A stretch of 64,000 nucleotides of DNA from a bacterium (GTDB lineage Bacteria; Patescibacteriota; Patescibacteriia; 2-12-FULL-60-25): contig JAJYXM010000016.1 of the NCBI GenBank assembly GCA_021796435.1, positions 1,458,767-1,522,766 of the forward strand. The letters are read 5' to 3'. Position 1 is the stretch's first letter; the number at the start of each line of letters is the position of its first letter. Made by a program: the position numbers and the translations under genes. This document shows positions 33,956-41,166 of this stretch, piece after piece. The notes below the pieces were generated by a model that ran no database searches, had not been told where the DNA came from, and worked only from the letters and a program-made list of their open reading frames with translations.

Positions 33956-35281
33956 ATGGAAAACAACGAGCAAAACATCAAATATCTGCCCAATTCAGCA
34001 GTCGAGATGAAGTTCATCGTGACGCCCGAGGAGGCAAAGCCGTATATCGACCAGGCGGTGACGGAAATATCCACCCAAAAACCGCTTAAGGGCTTCAGGC
34101 CAGGTAAGGCGGGGTATGCGGACGTGGCCCGCGAATATGGCGAGATGCTCATCTGGGAAACTGCCTTGGAGCGCATCGTGCGAGCCAAATATGTGAAGAC
34201 GGTCCTGGACAACAACCTGGATACGATCGGGTCACCCAAGATTTCCGTCGAGAAGATAACGCCAAACCAACCCATCGAATTCACGGTGGTCGCAGCCATA
34301 ATGCCCAAGGTGACCGAGGTGATGGATTATTCCAAACCTCTCGTCGAAGTGAAGAAGCGCGAAGTGACTGACGAGGAGCGCGACAAGGTCATCGAAGACC
34401 TGCGTAAGATGAGACGCCAGGAGGTAGTGACGGACCAGCCGGCGACGTTGGATGACCTGACCTTGATCGACCTGGAGATCACGAAAGACGGCGTAGTCGT
34501 CGAGGGCGGCACATCAAAGGACTACAAGGTCTACATGAACGAACCGCATTATATCCCGGGCTTCGCGGAACAGCTGGTGGGTGCGAAGAAAGGCGACAAG
34601 AGGGAATTCGAGTTGACGTTCCCGAGCGATCATTACAACAAGCAGCTAGCAGGACAGAACGTGAAGTTCTCGGCTGACGTGAAGGACGTGTATAAGCTGG
34701 AGCTGCCAGCTTTGGATGAAGAATTCGCCAAAACGATGGGTCTGGAGAGCATCGAAAAGCTGAACGAGACGATAAAGAAGAACATGCAGGAAGAGGCGGA
34801 CCAGAAGGCGGAAGAGGCAGCGGAGATCGAGTTGCTTGAAAAATTGACCAAGGGGTCCAAGTTCACAGAGATACCGGACATCCTCGTCAATGAAGAAGTG
34901 CATCGCATGATCCACGAGATGGAGGCGGCCGTGGAAGAGCAGGGCATGAAGATGGAGGATTATCTGGCGAGCATCAAAAAGACGATGGATCAGCTCAAGC
35001 TAGACTTCGTACCGCAAGCCTTGTTGAGGATACAGACGGCGGTGTTGCTTAAGGAAATCGCAAAACGCGAAAACTGCGAATCAGTCGACACGGAGGTCGA
35101 CGCGGAGATAGACCGCATCCTGCAGCACATCAAGCCGGGCGATACCGAGACAAGAGAAAAACTCCTTTCCCCCGAATATCGCGATTATCTGAACGCCAGG
35201 ATGAAAAACCAAAAAACGCTGAAAGCGCTGAAAGCCAAGGCGGTTGGTGGAAGGGAATTACAAATTACGAATGACGAGTGA
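33956..35281 (+). CDS. tig: trigger factor
   Basis: A 441-aa chaperone. The ribosome-binding signature KGFRPGK is at residues 45-51, a PPIase domain lies around 150-245 (VEGGTSKDYKVYMNEPHYIPGFAEQLVGAKKGD in pieces), and the C-terminal arms follow. It catches nascent chains at the ribosomal exit tunnel. The last residues (GGRELQITNDE) come from a short aattacaaattacgaatgacg repeat, so the true C-terminus may have been extended by repeat insertion. Terminator 35316-35343 follows. Confidence 0.95.
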   Translation: MENNEQNIKYLPNSAVEMKFIVTPEEAKPYIDQAVTEISTQKPLKGFRPGKAGYADVAREYGEMLIWETALERIVRAKYVKTVLDNNLDTIGSPKISVEKITPNQPIEFTVVAAIMPKVTEVMDYSKPLVEVKKREVTDEERDKVIEDLRKMRRQEVVTDQPATLDDLTLIDLEITKDGVVVEGGTSKDYKVYMNEPHYIPGFAEQLVGAKKGDKREFELTFPSDHYNKQLAGQNVKFSADVKDVYKLELPALDEEFAKTMGLESIEKLNETIKKNMQEEADQKAEEAAEIELLEKLTKGSKFTEIPDILVNEEVHRMIHEMEAAVEEQGMKMEDYLASIKKTMDQLKLDFVPQALLRIQTAVLLKEIAKRENCESVDTEVDAEIDRILQHIKPGDTETREKLLSPEYRDYLNARMKNQKTLKALKAKAVGGRELQITNDE

Positions 35282-35315
35282 CGAATTTAGGAAGGGATCA
35301 AATATTTTATTGGCG

Positions 35316-35346
35316 ACAAAGGGCGAGGGAACTCGCCCTTTGTGTT
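35316..35346 (+). terminator. terminator after tig
   Basis: acaaagggcgag-ggaa-ctcgccctttgt, perfect 12-bp stem, then gttt. Confidence 0.8.
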
Positions 35347-35373
35347 TGGAAGAGTTTGAGATACGATGTGGAC

Positions 35374-36213
35374 ATGAAATTCGGGGCACATGTCTCTATA
35401 GCAGGAGGAATACAAAACGCACCCTTGAACGCAGCTAAAATCGGTTGCGAGACGTTCCAGATGTTCACACGCTCGCCACAGGGAGGGCCAGCGCTAAAGC
35501 TGACGGATGAGATCCTGGAGGAATTCGCGAAAAATTGCGTTTCTCACGGCCTGACGGACTGGGTGGTCCATGCACCGTATTACATCAATTTCGCCTCGAC
35601 GGAGGAGCGCATCCGCTCGTCTTCAGCACGTGTCATCCGCGAGGATCTGGAAAGAGCTTCTTCGTTGAAAGCCTCATTCCTCATGTTCCATCCGGGCAGC
35701 GCGAAAGGAAGCGATTTCAAGACCGCGATGGGCTGGTGCGTGGAAGGGATCGGCAAACTGCTGGATGGATATGCTGGCTCGACTAAACTGCTGGTCGAGA
35801 TTTCCGCAGGAGCGGGTGAAATAATCGGAGATACGTTCGAAGAAATCGCAGCGCTGCTTAAGGGAGTCGATCATCCGGAACTTGGCGTGTGTTTCGATAC
35901 GGCACATGCATTCGCTTCTGGCTATGACCTGAAAGACAAAAAGGCGGTCAAAAAAACGTTCGATGAATTCGATGAGATTATCGGGTTGAAGAGGCTCAAG
36001 GCCATGCACTGCAACGATTCGAAGGTCGAATTAGGCGCCCACAAGGACAGGCATGAACATCTGGGCGACGGGTTCATTGGCATAGAAGGATTCGAAGCGA
36101 TCGTCAAGGAAAAAAGATTGAAGGACATAAACCTGTATCTGGAGACGGAACCGGATGGGGTAGAAAAAGACCTGTCGGTGTTGAAGGAATTACGAACGTC
36201 GAATGCAAAATGA
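35374..36213 (+). CDS. nfo: endonuclease IV (AP endonuclease)
   Basis: A 279-aa TIM-barrel enzyme. Landmarks: MKFGAHVSIAGGI at the start, FMFHPGSAKG, LLVEISAGAGEIIGD, CFDTAHAFASGYD and the zinc-binding end MHCNDSK...HKDRHEHLGDGFIG, ending in YLETEPDG. It nicks DNA at abasic sites for base-excision repair. The start is the ATG at 35374, since the upstream frame is the tig terminator region. It overlaps the next gene by 4 nt. Confidence 0.94.
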   Translation: MKFGAHVSIAGGIQNAPLNAAKIGCETFQMFTRSPQGGPALKLTDEILEEFAKNCVSHGLTDWVVHAPYYINFASTEERIRSSSARVIREDLERASSLKASFLMFHPGSAKGSDFKTAMGWCVEGIGKLLDGYAGSTKLLVEISAGAGEIIGDTFEEIAALLKGVDHPELGVCFDTAHAFASGYDLKDKKAVKKTFDEFDEIIGLKRLKAMHCNDSKVELGAHKDRHEHLGDGFIGIEGFEAIVKEKRLKDINLYLETEPDGVEKDLSVLKELRTSNAK

Positions 36214-37031
36214 CCTATATGAACATCAAAGAAACCAAAAGATCGCTTTCGGCCGTAAAGACTGCGTTGAAGGCCGGCGAAAATGAACTGTTGCCGAGAT
36301 TCAAAAAAGAGCATCCTGGCGCATGGCGCTACAAAAAACATTCCGAGATCGTGACTGAAGCAGATGAAGCGTCCAACAAAGCGATTATCCGCGCCCTGAG
36401 AAAAGCGACACCTGAGTTTGGCGTGTTGACCGAAGAATCGCCGAGCATACAAGGGCCTAAAAATATATTCTGGGTCGTAGATCCGCTGGACGGGACGACG
36501 AATTATACAGCGCATCTACCGTTGTGGGGAATCTCCATAGCATTGGTCGAGAACGGCGAGATAACGCTTGGCGCGATATCCCTACCTACGATGAAAGAGC
36601 GCTATTTCGCGCTAAAAAACAGTGGCGCCTGGGTCGAGAACGGAGTGAAGAAAAAGAGAATACACGTCTCTGACAAAACGAAAATCAAGGATGCCTTAGG
36701 CCTTTTCTGTTACGGCTATCTACCCGAAGAAAAAACACGTGGCGTGAAGCATGTCCCGGCCCTAACCATGCATTCGCGCTCGACGAGACGCTTAGGAGCC
36801 GCGGTCTTCGAAGCCGTCTGGGTCGCGACAGGTAGAGCGGAATATTCGATCCTGCACGGCATACATGATTGGGATGTCGCAGCCGGAACATTGCTCGTAC
36901 GCGAGGCAGGCGGCCAAGTCATGACGCCACAGGGCAAAGAATGGAGACTGGGTGACAAGGATTTCTTAGCCGTATGCCCTGGCATGAAAAAACCGCTGCT
37001 TAAGATATTTTCTTCTGATCGGGCGCGATGA
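36210..37031 (+). CDS. inositol monophosphatase-family protein (SuhB/CysQ-like)
   Basis: A 273-aa phosphatase with the full metal-binding set: EES at residues 75-77, WVVDPLDGTTNY with D91 and D94, and HDWDVAAGTLLVREAGG near 217. The family removes phosphate from inositol phosphate, PAP, or fructose bisphosphate; the substrate here is not evident. Start at 36210 shares ATGA with the nfo stop; Met4 at 36219 is an alternative. Confidence 0.88.
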   Translation: MTYMNIKETKRSLSAVKTALKAGENELLPRFKKEHPGAWRYKKHSEIVTEADEASNKAIIRALRKATPEFGVLTEESPSIQGPKNIFWVVDPLDGTTNYTAHLPLWGISIALVENGEITLGAISLPTMKERYFALKNSGAWVENGVKKKRIHVSDKTKIKDALGLFCYGYLPEEKTRGVKHVPALTMHSRSTRRLGAAVFEAVWVATGRAEYSILHGIHDWDVAAGTLLVREAGGQVMTPQGKEWRLGDKDFLAVCPGMKKPLLKIFSSDRAR

Positions 37032-37041
37032 ATCGCGCCCC
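37020..37041 (+). repeat. palindrome between IMPase and DUF167 genes
   Basis: gggcgcgat-ga-atcgcgccc, perfect stem followed by ctacat, with no T-tract; a dispersed-repeat type rather than a classic terminator. Confidence 0.5.
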
Positions 37042-37046
37042 TACAT

Positions 37047-37301
37047 ATGGCCCGAATATCGATACGCGTCATCCCTAACGCATCAAAGACAGAGGTGGCA
37101 GGGAAAGAAGGGAACATTTGGAAGATACGGCTAGCAGCGCCACCAGTCGAGGGTAAAGCTAACGTTGAGTTGATAGACTTCTTATCCGATGTTCTTGATA
37201 TCGCAAAAAGTTCGATCAAGATTATAAAAGGGATGGGAAGCAAACAAAAAACCATTGAGGCGCCCATGACCTTAAGCGAGATCGAGGAGCTCCTGAAATA
37301 A
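37047..37301 (+). CDS. DUF167/YggU-family protein
   Basis: An 84-aa protein of family length. Motifs: ISIRVIPNASKTEVAG, then WKIRLAAPPVEGKANVELIDFLSDVLDI and IKIIKGMGSKQKTI. Known structures show a small alpha/beta fold; the role is unclear but nearly universal in bacteria and plants. Convergent with yidD, 4 bp between stops. Confidence 0.88.
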   Translation: MARISIRVIPNASKTEVAGKEGNIWKIRLAAPPVEGKANVELIDFLSDVLDIAKSSIKIIKGMGSKQKTIEAPMTLSEIEELLK

Positions 37302-37305
37302 TACT

Positions 37306-37560
37306 TTACGGCACGGGGTCGTGGCCGCCGGGATTCCATGGGTTGCAGCGCAATAGCCTCTTGGAGGTCATGAGTCCGCCTTTGAGCAAACCATATTTAC
37401 CGATGGCTTCATAACCATACTCAGAACACGTCGGGTGGAAACGGCAAATCTGTTGACGAGAAAACTTAGAAAGTATAGGGCTGTGATCGAAAGATAGCGT
37501 GTATTGATAACCCACGATCAAAAGCTGTGCGGTGCGCCTAGGTAGATTCTGGAGTCTCAT
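37306..37560 (-). CDS. yidD: membrane protein insertion efficiency factor YidD
   Basis: An 84-aa protein with the signature [19 protein letters not shown], then [18 protein letters not shown]. It helps YidC-dependent membrane insertion. Its ATG overlaps the rnpA stop (ATGA), the universal rpmH-rnpA-yidD order. The usual next gene, yidC, is not adjacent here. Confidence 0.95.
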   Translation of the reverse strand: MRLQNLPRRTAQLLIVGYQYTLSFDHSPILSKFSRQQICRFHPTCSEYGYEAIGKYGLLKGGLMTSKRLLRCNPWNPGGHDPVP

Positions 37561-37973
37561 TTTTTGATTACTTTCGCTTTCGATAGTTTCGCCTTGTGCT
37601 TCAAGGCGCGTGAGGATGGTTTGGGAGGTTTGGCCAGTGCCTCAGGAATACGCGTAAGCATCCTTTTTACTTCTGTAGTCAGATCCTCCCATTTTGCGTC
37701 GCGAGATTCCGGCTTCAGCACGAAAAGAAGATGCATCTCAGCCGGAATGTCTGACCAGTTAAGGCGAATCACCTCACGCATCCGGCGTTTGGCCCGATTG
37801 CGATCGACGGCTTTCTTGAAAACCTTAGTTGAAGTGATGAACGCCACCTTGGACATATGACCAGGCGTCTGCCTCACCCGCAAGGTAGAAAAGGGACCAA
37901 AAACAGAGTGCCCTTTTGAGGCAAGCTTCAGAAAATCTCGTTTTTTGGTCAATCTTTTGGCTTTCGGCAACAT
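37557..37973 (-). CDS. rnpA: ribonuclease P protein component
   Basis: A 138-aa basic protein, slightly longer than the usual 110-120. The RNR-type signature [19 protein letters not shown] is present near residues 53-71, and [14 protein letters not shown] opens the protein. It partners RNase P RNA in 5' tRNA processing. The C-terminal 25 residues are Lys/Pro-rich and disordered. Confidence 0.93.
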   Translation of the reverse strand: MLPKAKRLTKKRDFLKLASKGHSVFGPFSTLRVRQTPGHMSKVAFITSTKVFKKAVDRNRAKRRMREVIRLNWSDIPAEMHLLFVLKPESRDAKWEDLTTEVKRMLTRIPEALAKPPKPSSRALKHKAKLSKAKVIKK

Positions 37974-38029
37974 ACTGATGGCCTATATTATCCCATTAAC
38001 ACTGCAGGCAATCAAAATTACCAGAAATC

Positions 38030-38052
38030 CCGCGTTTTGCGGGATTTTTTTG
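38030..38052. terminator. terminator hairpin between rpmH and rnpA
   Basis: aaatcccgc-gtttt-gcgggattttttt. The long T-run lies on the plus strand; on the minus strand, in which rpmH-rnpA are read, only attt follows, so it may attenuate rather than end that operon. Confidence 0.6.
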
Positions 38053-38054
38053 GT

Positions 38055-38204
38055 TTATCTTGCTTTCTTGACGACCAGACGCTTGCGTCCTGTTGCCCTG
38101 CGGCGGGATAAAACCTTGCGCCCATCGCTAGTTTTCATCCTGGAACGAAAACCGTGGATTTTCACATACCGGCGCTTTTTTGGTTGATAAGTTCTCTTGG
38201 GCAT
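38055..38204 (-). CDS. rpmH: 50S ribosomal protein L34
   Basis: A 49-aa protein on the minus strand: [19 protein letters not shown] at the start, then [21 protein letters not shown] and a tail RLVVKKAR. This is the L34 pattern with its GFRxRM and GRxVLxxRRxKGR core. It heads the operon with rnpA and yidD and is divergent from dnaA, the classic arrangement at bacterial origins. Too short to be found by length cut-offs of 60 codons. Confidence 0.96.
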   Translation of the reverse strand: MPKRTYQPKKRRYVKIHGFRSRMKTSDGRKVLSRRRATGRKRLVVKKAR

Positions 38205-38242
38205 GTATTTAGCTTTAATTACCAAAGGATATTAGCATTTGT

Positions 38243-38271
38243 TTGGATTTTTGGCAAGATGCGTATATACT
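38243..38271 (+). promoter_or_regulatory. dnaA promoter
   Basis: TTGGAT at 38243-38248, 17-bp spacer, TATACT at 38266-38271. The start site would fall on the DnaA boxes just downstream. Confidence 0.6.
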
Positions 38272-38291
38272 TTATCCACTTTTTATCAACA
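38272..38291 (+). promoter_or_regulatory. two DnaA boxes at the dnaA promoter
   Basis: TTATCCACT at 38272-38280 (8/9 to consensus) and TTATCAACA at 38283-38291, in direct orientation, overlapping the expected start site. This is the usual arrangement for DnaA autorepression. Confidence 0.65.
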
Positions 38292-38357
38292 GGTTTGACA
38301 ATCAATCACCCGACTGTTGAGATAGAGCCAAGAAATTCCTTTAATAGACGTGTTTTT

Positions 38358-39755
38358 ATGGACAATAATGAAATCTGGAGAGCAGCCTTGGGAGAACTGG
38401 AACTAACGCTGTCAAAAGCCAATTTCACCACCTGGTTCAAGAATACCTTTATTGCGGCACTCGACAATAACAAGGTAGTGATCGCTGTCCCCAATACCTT
38501 CACTAAAGCCTGGTTGGAGAAGAAATACCACGAGGCCGTTGTCCGAGCCCTGCGCAACGTCACCCAGACGAACATCAGGGACGTCTCATATAGGGTTGAG
38601 GTCAGAAACACGACCATACTGCCACAATACGCGGATACAGCAGAAAGATGCGAAGAGGCGCCGTCAGTCCTGACACAAAAGACCGAACCAACTCAACAAA
38701 CAGTCCACGCTTCCAACGATACTGGGTTGAATCCACGTTATAAGTTCGAAACTTTCGTGGTCGGCAAAGCCAATGAGCTGGCACATGCCGCGGCTATGGC
38801 CGTGGCTGCCAAACCGGGAGAAACCTACAACCCACTTTTTATTTATGGTGGGTCCGGTTTAGGTAAGACGCATCTCTTGCAGGCAATCGGTCATCACGTA
38901 TCCAACAGCAATCCTGATGCCAAAGTGCTCTATGCGACCTGTGAGCGTTTCACGAATGAGTTCATCCAGGCGGTAAGAGGCGGACGCGGCAAAGACTTCA
39001 AGGATTCATACCGTACGGTCGACCTTCTGCTGATCGACGACATCCAGTTCATGACAGGAAAAGAAGGCACGCAGGAGGAATTTTTCCATACTTTCAACAC
39101 CCTGCACCAGAACAACAAACAGATCGTGATCACCTCTGACAGATCGCCAAAAGACATCCAAGGCCTGGAAAGTAGGCTTTTGACGCGTTTCGAGTGGGGC
39201 ATGATAACTGATGTTTCGAGCCCGGATTTCGAGACACGCGTCGCTATCTTGGAAGCAAAGTCAAAGGAAAAGAACATGGGTCTTTCACCAGATATCCTAA
39301 GATATGTAGCGGGCACGATCCAGGTGAACGTCCGTGAGCTTGAGGGCGCCCTCAACAAGATAGTGGCCTATCACCAATTCAAGAACACCTCACCATCACT
39401 CGAATCCGTCCAGTCGCTGCTGCAGAGCTTTGTCCCTAATGTGCCAAAGCGCAACATCACGCCCAAGCGTTTGCTGGAGATCGTCACCGCATATTTCGAC
39501 GTCAGCATGGACGAGATCCTGGGCAAAAGCCGGGAACAAAGATTGGCATTTCCGCGCCAAGTAGCCATGTTCCTGTTGCGGGAAGAAGGTAAATGCTCTT
39601 TTCCCGCCATCGGTGACCACCTTGGGGGCAGAGACCACACCACCGCCATGCATGCCTGCAACAAAATCAATAACCAGCTGAAGAACGACGACCAACTCAA
39701 ACGAGACGTCTCGCTGATCAGGGAGAAGCTTTATGCGGGAAGCGGGTCTGGGTAA
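38358..39755 (+). CDS. dnaA: chromosomal replication initiator DnaA
   Basis: A 465-aa protein with all four domains. Domain I begins MDNNEIWRAALGELE; domain II is short (about 90-120). Domain III has Walker A GGSGLGKT at 164-171 and Walker B LLLIDDIQF near 226. Domain IV has the DnaA-box-binding signature GGRDHTTAMHAC near 430. It opens the origin. Start: ATG 38358; the frame extends upstream through the promoter and boxes, which argues against a longer protein. Confidence 0.97.
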   Translation: MDNNEIWRAALGELELTLSKANFTTWFKNTFIAALDNNKVVIAVPNTFTKAWLEKKYHEAVVRALRNVTQTNIRDVSYRVEVRNTTILPQYADTAERCEEAPSVLTQKTEPTQQTVHASNDTGLNPRYKFETFVVGKANELAHAAAMAVAAKPGETYNPLFIYGGSGLGKTHLLQAIGHHVSNSNPDAKVLYATCERFTNEFIQAVRGGRGKDFKDSYRTVDLLLIDDIQFMTGKEGTQEEFFHTFNTLHQNNKQIVITSDRSPKDIQGLESRLLTRFEWGMITDVSSPDFETRVAILEAKSKEKNMGLSPDILRYVAGTIQVNVRELEGALNKIVAYHQFKNTSPSLESVQSLLQSFVPNVPKRNITPKRLLEIVTAYFDVSMDEILGKSREQRLAFPRQVAMFLLREEGKCSFPAIGDHLGGRDHTTAMHACNKINNQLKNDDQLKRDVSLIREKLYAGSGSG

Positions 39756-39972
39756 AACCTGTGAGCGAGGTGAGACAAGAGTGTTCATCATCCGGACATG
39801 TCGACCAAACGAAGCTAAACCATAAACACCGAGCACAGAGCAAGTCCCCACTAAGGGTTGATAAAAAACGAACTAAAGACCCGCAAAAACCAAAGGGAAA
39901 CCGGACTATCAACATATCCACAACACCTATTACTACTACTAACTAAATATTTATATTCTTAATTAGAAAGCT
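39756..39972 (+). other. replication origin candidate (dnaA-dnaN gap)
   Basis: 217 bp without a gene. Order of elements: a reverse-strand box GGTTGATAA (39856-39864), then ctatcaaca (39906-39914) and atatccaca (39914-39922) on the plus strand, then tattactactactaactaa (39929-39946), then AT-rich atatttatattcttaatt. The tract reads 3'-GATGATGAT-5' on the opposite strand, as in DnaA-trios of the bacterial basal unwinding system. Order and spacing match box, trio, AT-rich unwinding zone. Confidence 0.7.
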
Positions 39973-41103
39973 ATGCATTTCGTATGTACCCAAGAGAACC
40001 TGATACAGGGGTTGAACATGGTAGGCCACGTAGCAGGGAAGAACGTCAACCTGCCTGTATTAGGGAACGTCCTGTTGAAGACGGAAAACGGCGCCCTCAA
40101 GCTTTCTTCGACTAATCTGGAAATCGCCGTGAGCTGCCTGGTGCGCGGCAAGGTGGAGGTGGAAGGAGAGTACAGCGTACCAGCAAAACTATTCTTGGAT
40201 TACGTGTCTCTGCTTCCGTCGGGTAAGGTCGAACTGGTACTGACGGAAGATGGTTTGGAGGTCAAATCAGGCGACCAGGAGACGGTGCTGAAGGGTATAT
40301 CGGCGGCTGAGTTCCCGTTGCTGCCTAAACTGACCAAGGATGGCGGGTATAGTTTTTCAGCGCTTGATCTGAAGCGGGCATTGTCCCAAGTGGTCTTTGC
40401 GGTATCTACATCCCAATCAAGGCCTGAGCTCATGGGTGTAGCATGTTTCATGGATGGTGAGGGCGCTACACCTTCGGCGGTCTTCGTGGCCACAGACTCT
40501 TACCGTCTGGCAGAAAGGAAACAGGCGTTTACCGGAAAGGGCACAGGATCGAGATATATCGTCCCAGCCAAGGCTTTTTTGGAGATGATGCGCATCTTGG
40601 GTGCCTATAAGGATGAGTTGAGCGCGCCGGAGAGCGTAACCTTGAATTTCACGGAGAATCAGTTGGTGGCGACCCTAGGAAGCGTGGATCTGATCTCACG
40701 GTTGATCGAGGGTTCTTTCCCTGATTATAAGCAGATAATTCCGCAGCAGTTCAAGACAGAGGCGGTATTGTCGAGAGCCGAACTGCAGAAGGCGGTCAGG
40801 GCGGCTAGTCTTTTCTCCAAGCAGGGCCTCTTCGATGTCCATGTCTCGTTCGATCCTGAATCCTCAAGTTGTACGATCGAGTCGGCTGATCAGGGAACGG
40901 GCAAGACAAAAACGATTCTTAAAGGAGAGGTTAAGGGCGTGGCTAATGAGGTGACCCTGAACTTCAGGTTTTTGGGAGACGGATTGGCTGCGATGAGTGG
41001 AGATAAGGTGAGGATCAAGCAGATCGACTCGTTGAATCCGGTGCTTGTCACTCCGGAGGGTGAAGAGGGTTATAGGTATATCGTCATGCCGATCCGGCAA
41101 TAG
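39973..41103 (+). CDS. dnaN: DNA polymerase III beta subunit (sliding clamp)
   Basis: A 376-aa protein of family length with three clamp repeats. Landmarks: LPVLGNVLLKTENGALKLSSTNLEIAVS in domain 1, ATDSYRLAERK in domain 2, and the C-terminus YRYIVMPIRQ (family: YVVMPMR). It forms the dimeric ring that holds polymerase on DNA. Its place behind dnaA across the candidate origin is standard. Confidence 0.97.
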   Translation: MHFVCTQENLIQGLNMVGHVAGKNVNLPVLGNVLLKTENGALKLSSTNLEIAVSCLVRGKVEVEGEYSVPAKLFLDYVSLLPSGKVELVLTEDGLEVKSGDQETVLKGISAAEFPLLPKLTKDGGYSFSALDLKRALSQVVFAVSTSQSRPELMGVACFMDGEGATPSAVFVATDSYRLAERKQAFTGKGTGSRYIVPAKAFLEMMRILGAYKDELSAPESVTLNFTENQLVATLGSVDLISRLIEGSFPDYKQIIPQQFKTEAVLSRAELQKAVRAASLFSKQGLFDVHVSFDPESSSCTIESADQGTGKTKTILKGEVKGVANEVTLNFRFLGDGLAAMSGDKVRIKQIDSLNPVLVTPEGEEGYRYIVMPIRQ

Positions 41104-41121
41104 ATCTTGATTCTAAAGATA

Positions 41122-41151
41122 AACAAATCCGGCTCAAGGGCCGGATTTGTT
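41122..41151. terminator. bidirectional terminator (dnaN / PBP)
   Basis: aacaaatccggc-tcaagg-gccggatttgtt, perfect 12-bp stem between convergent genes. Confidence 0.8.
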
Positions 41152-41166
41152 GTTAGTGGCGACGGA

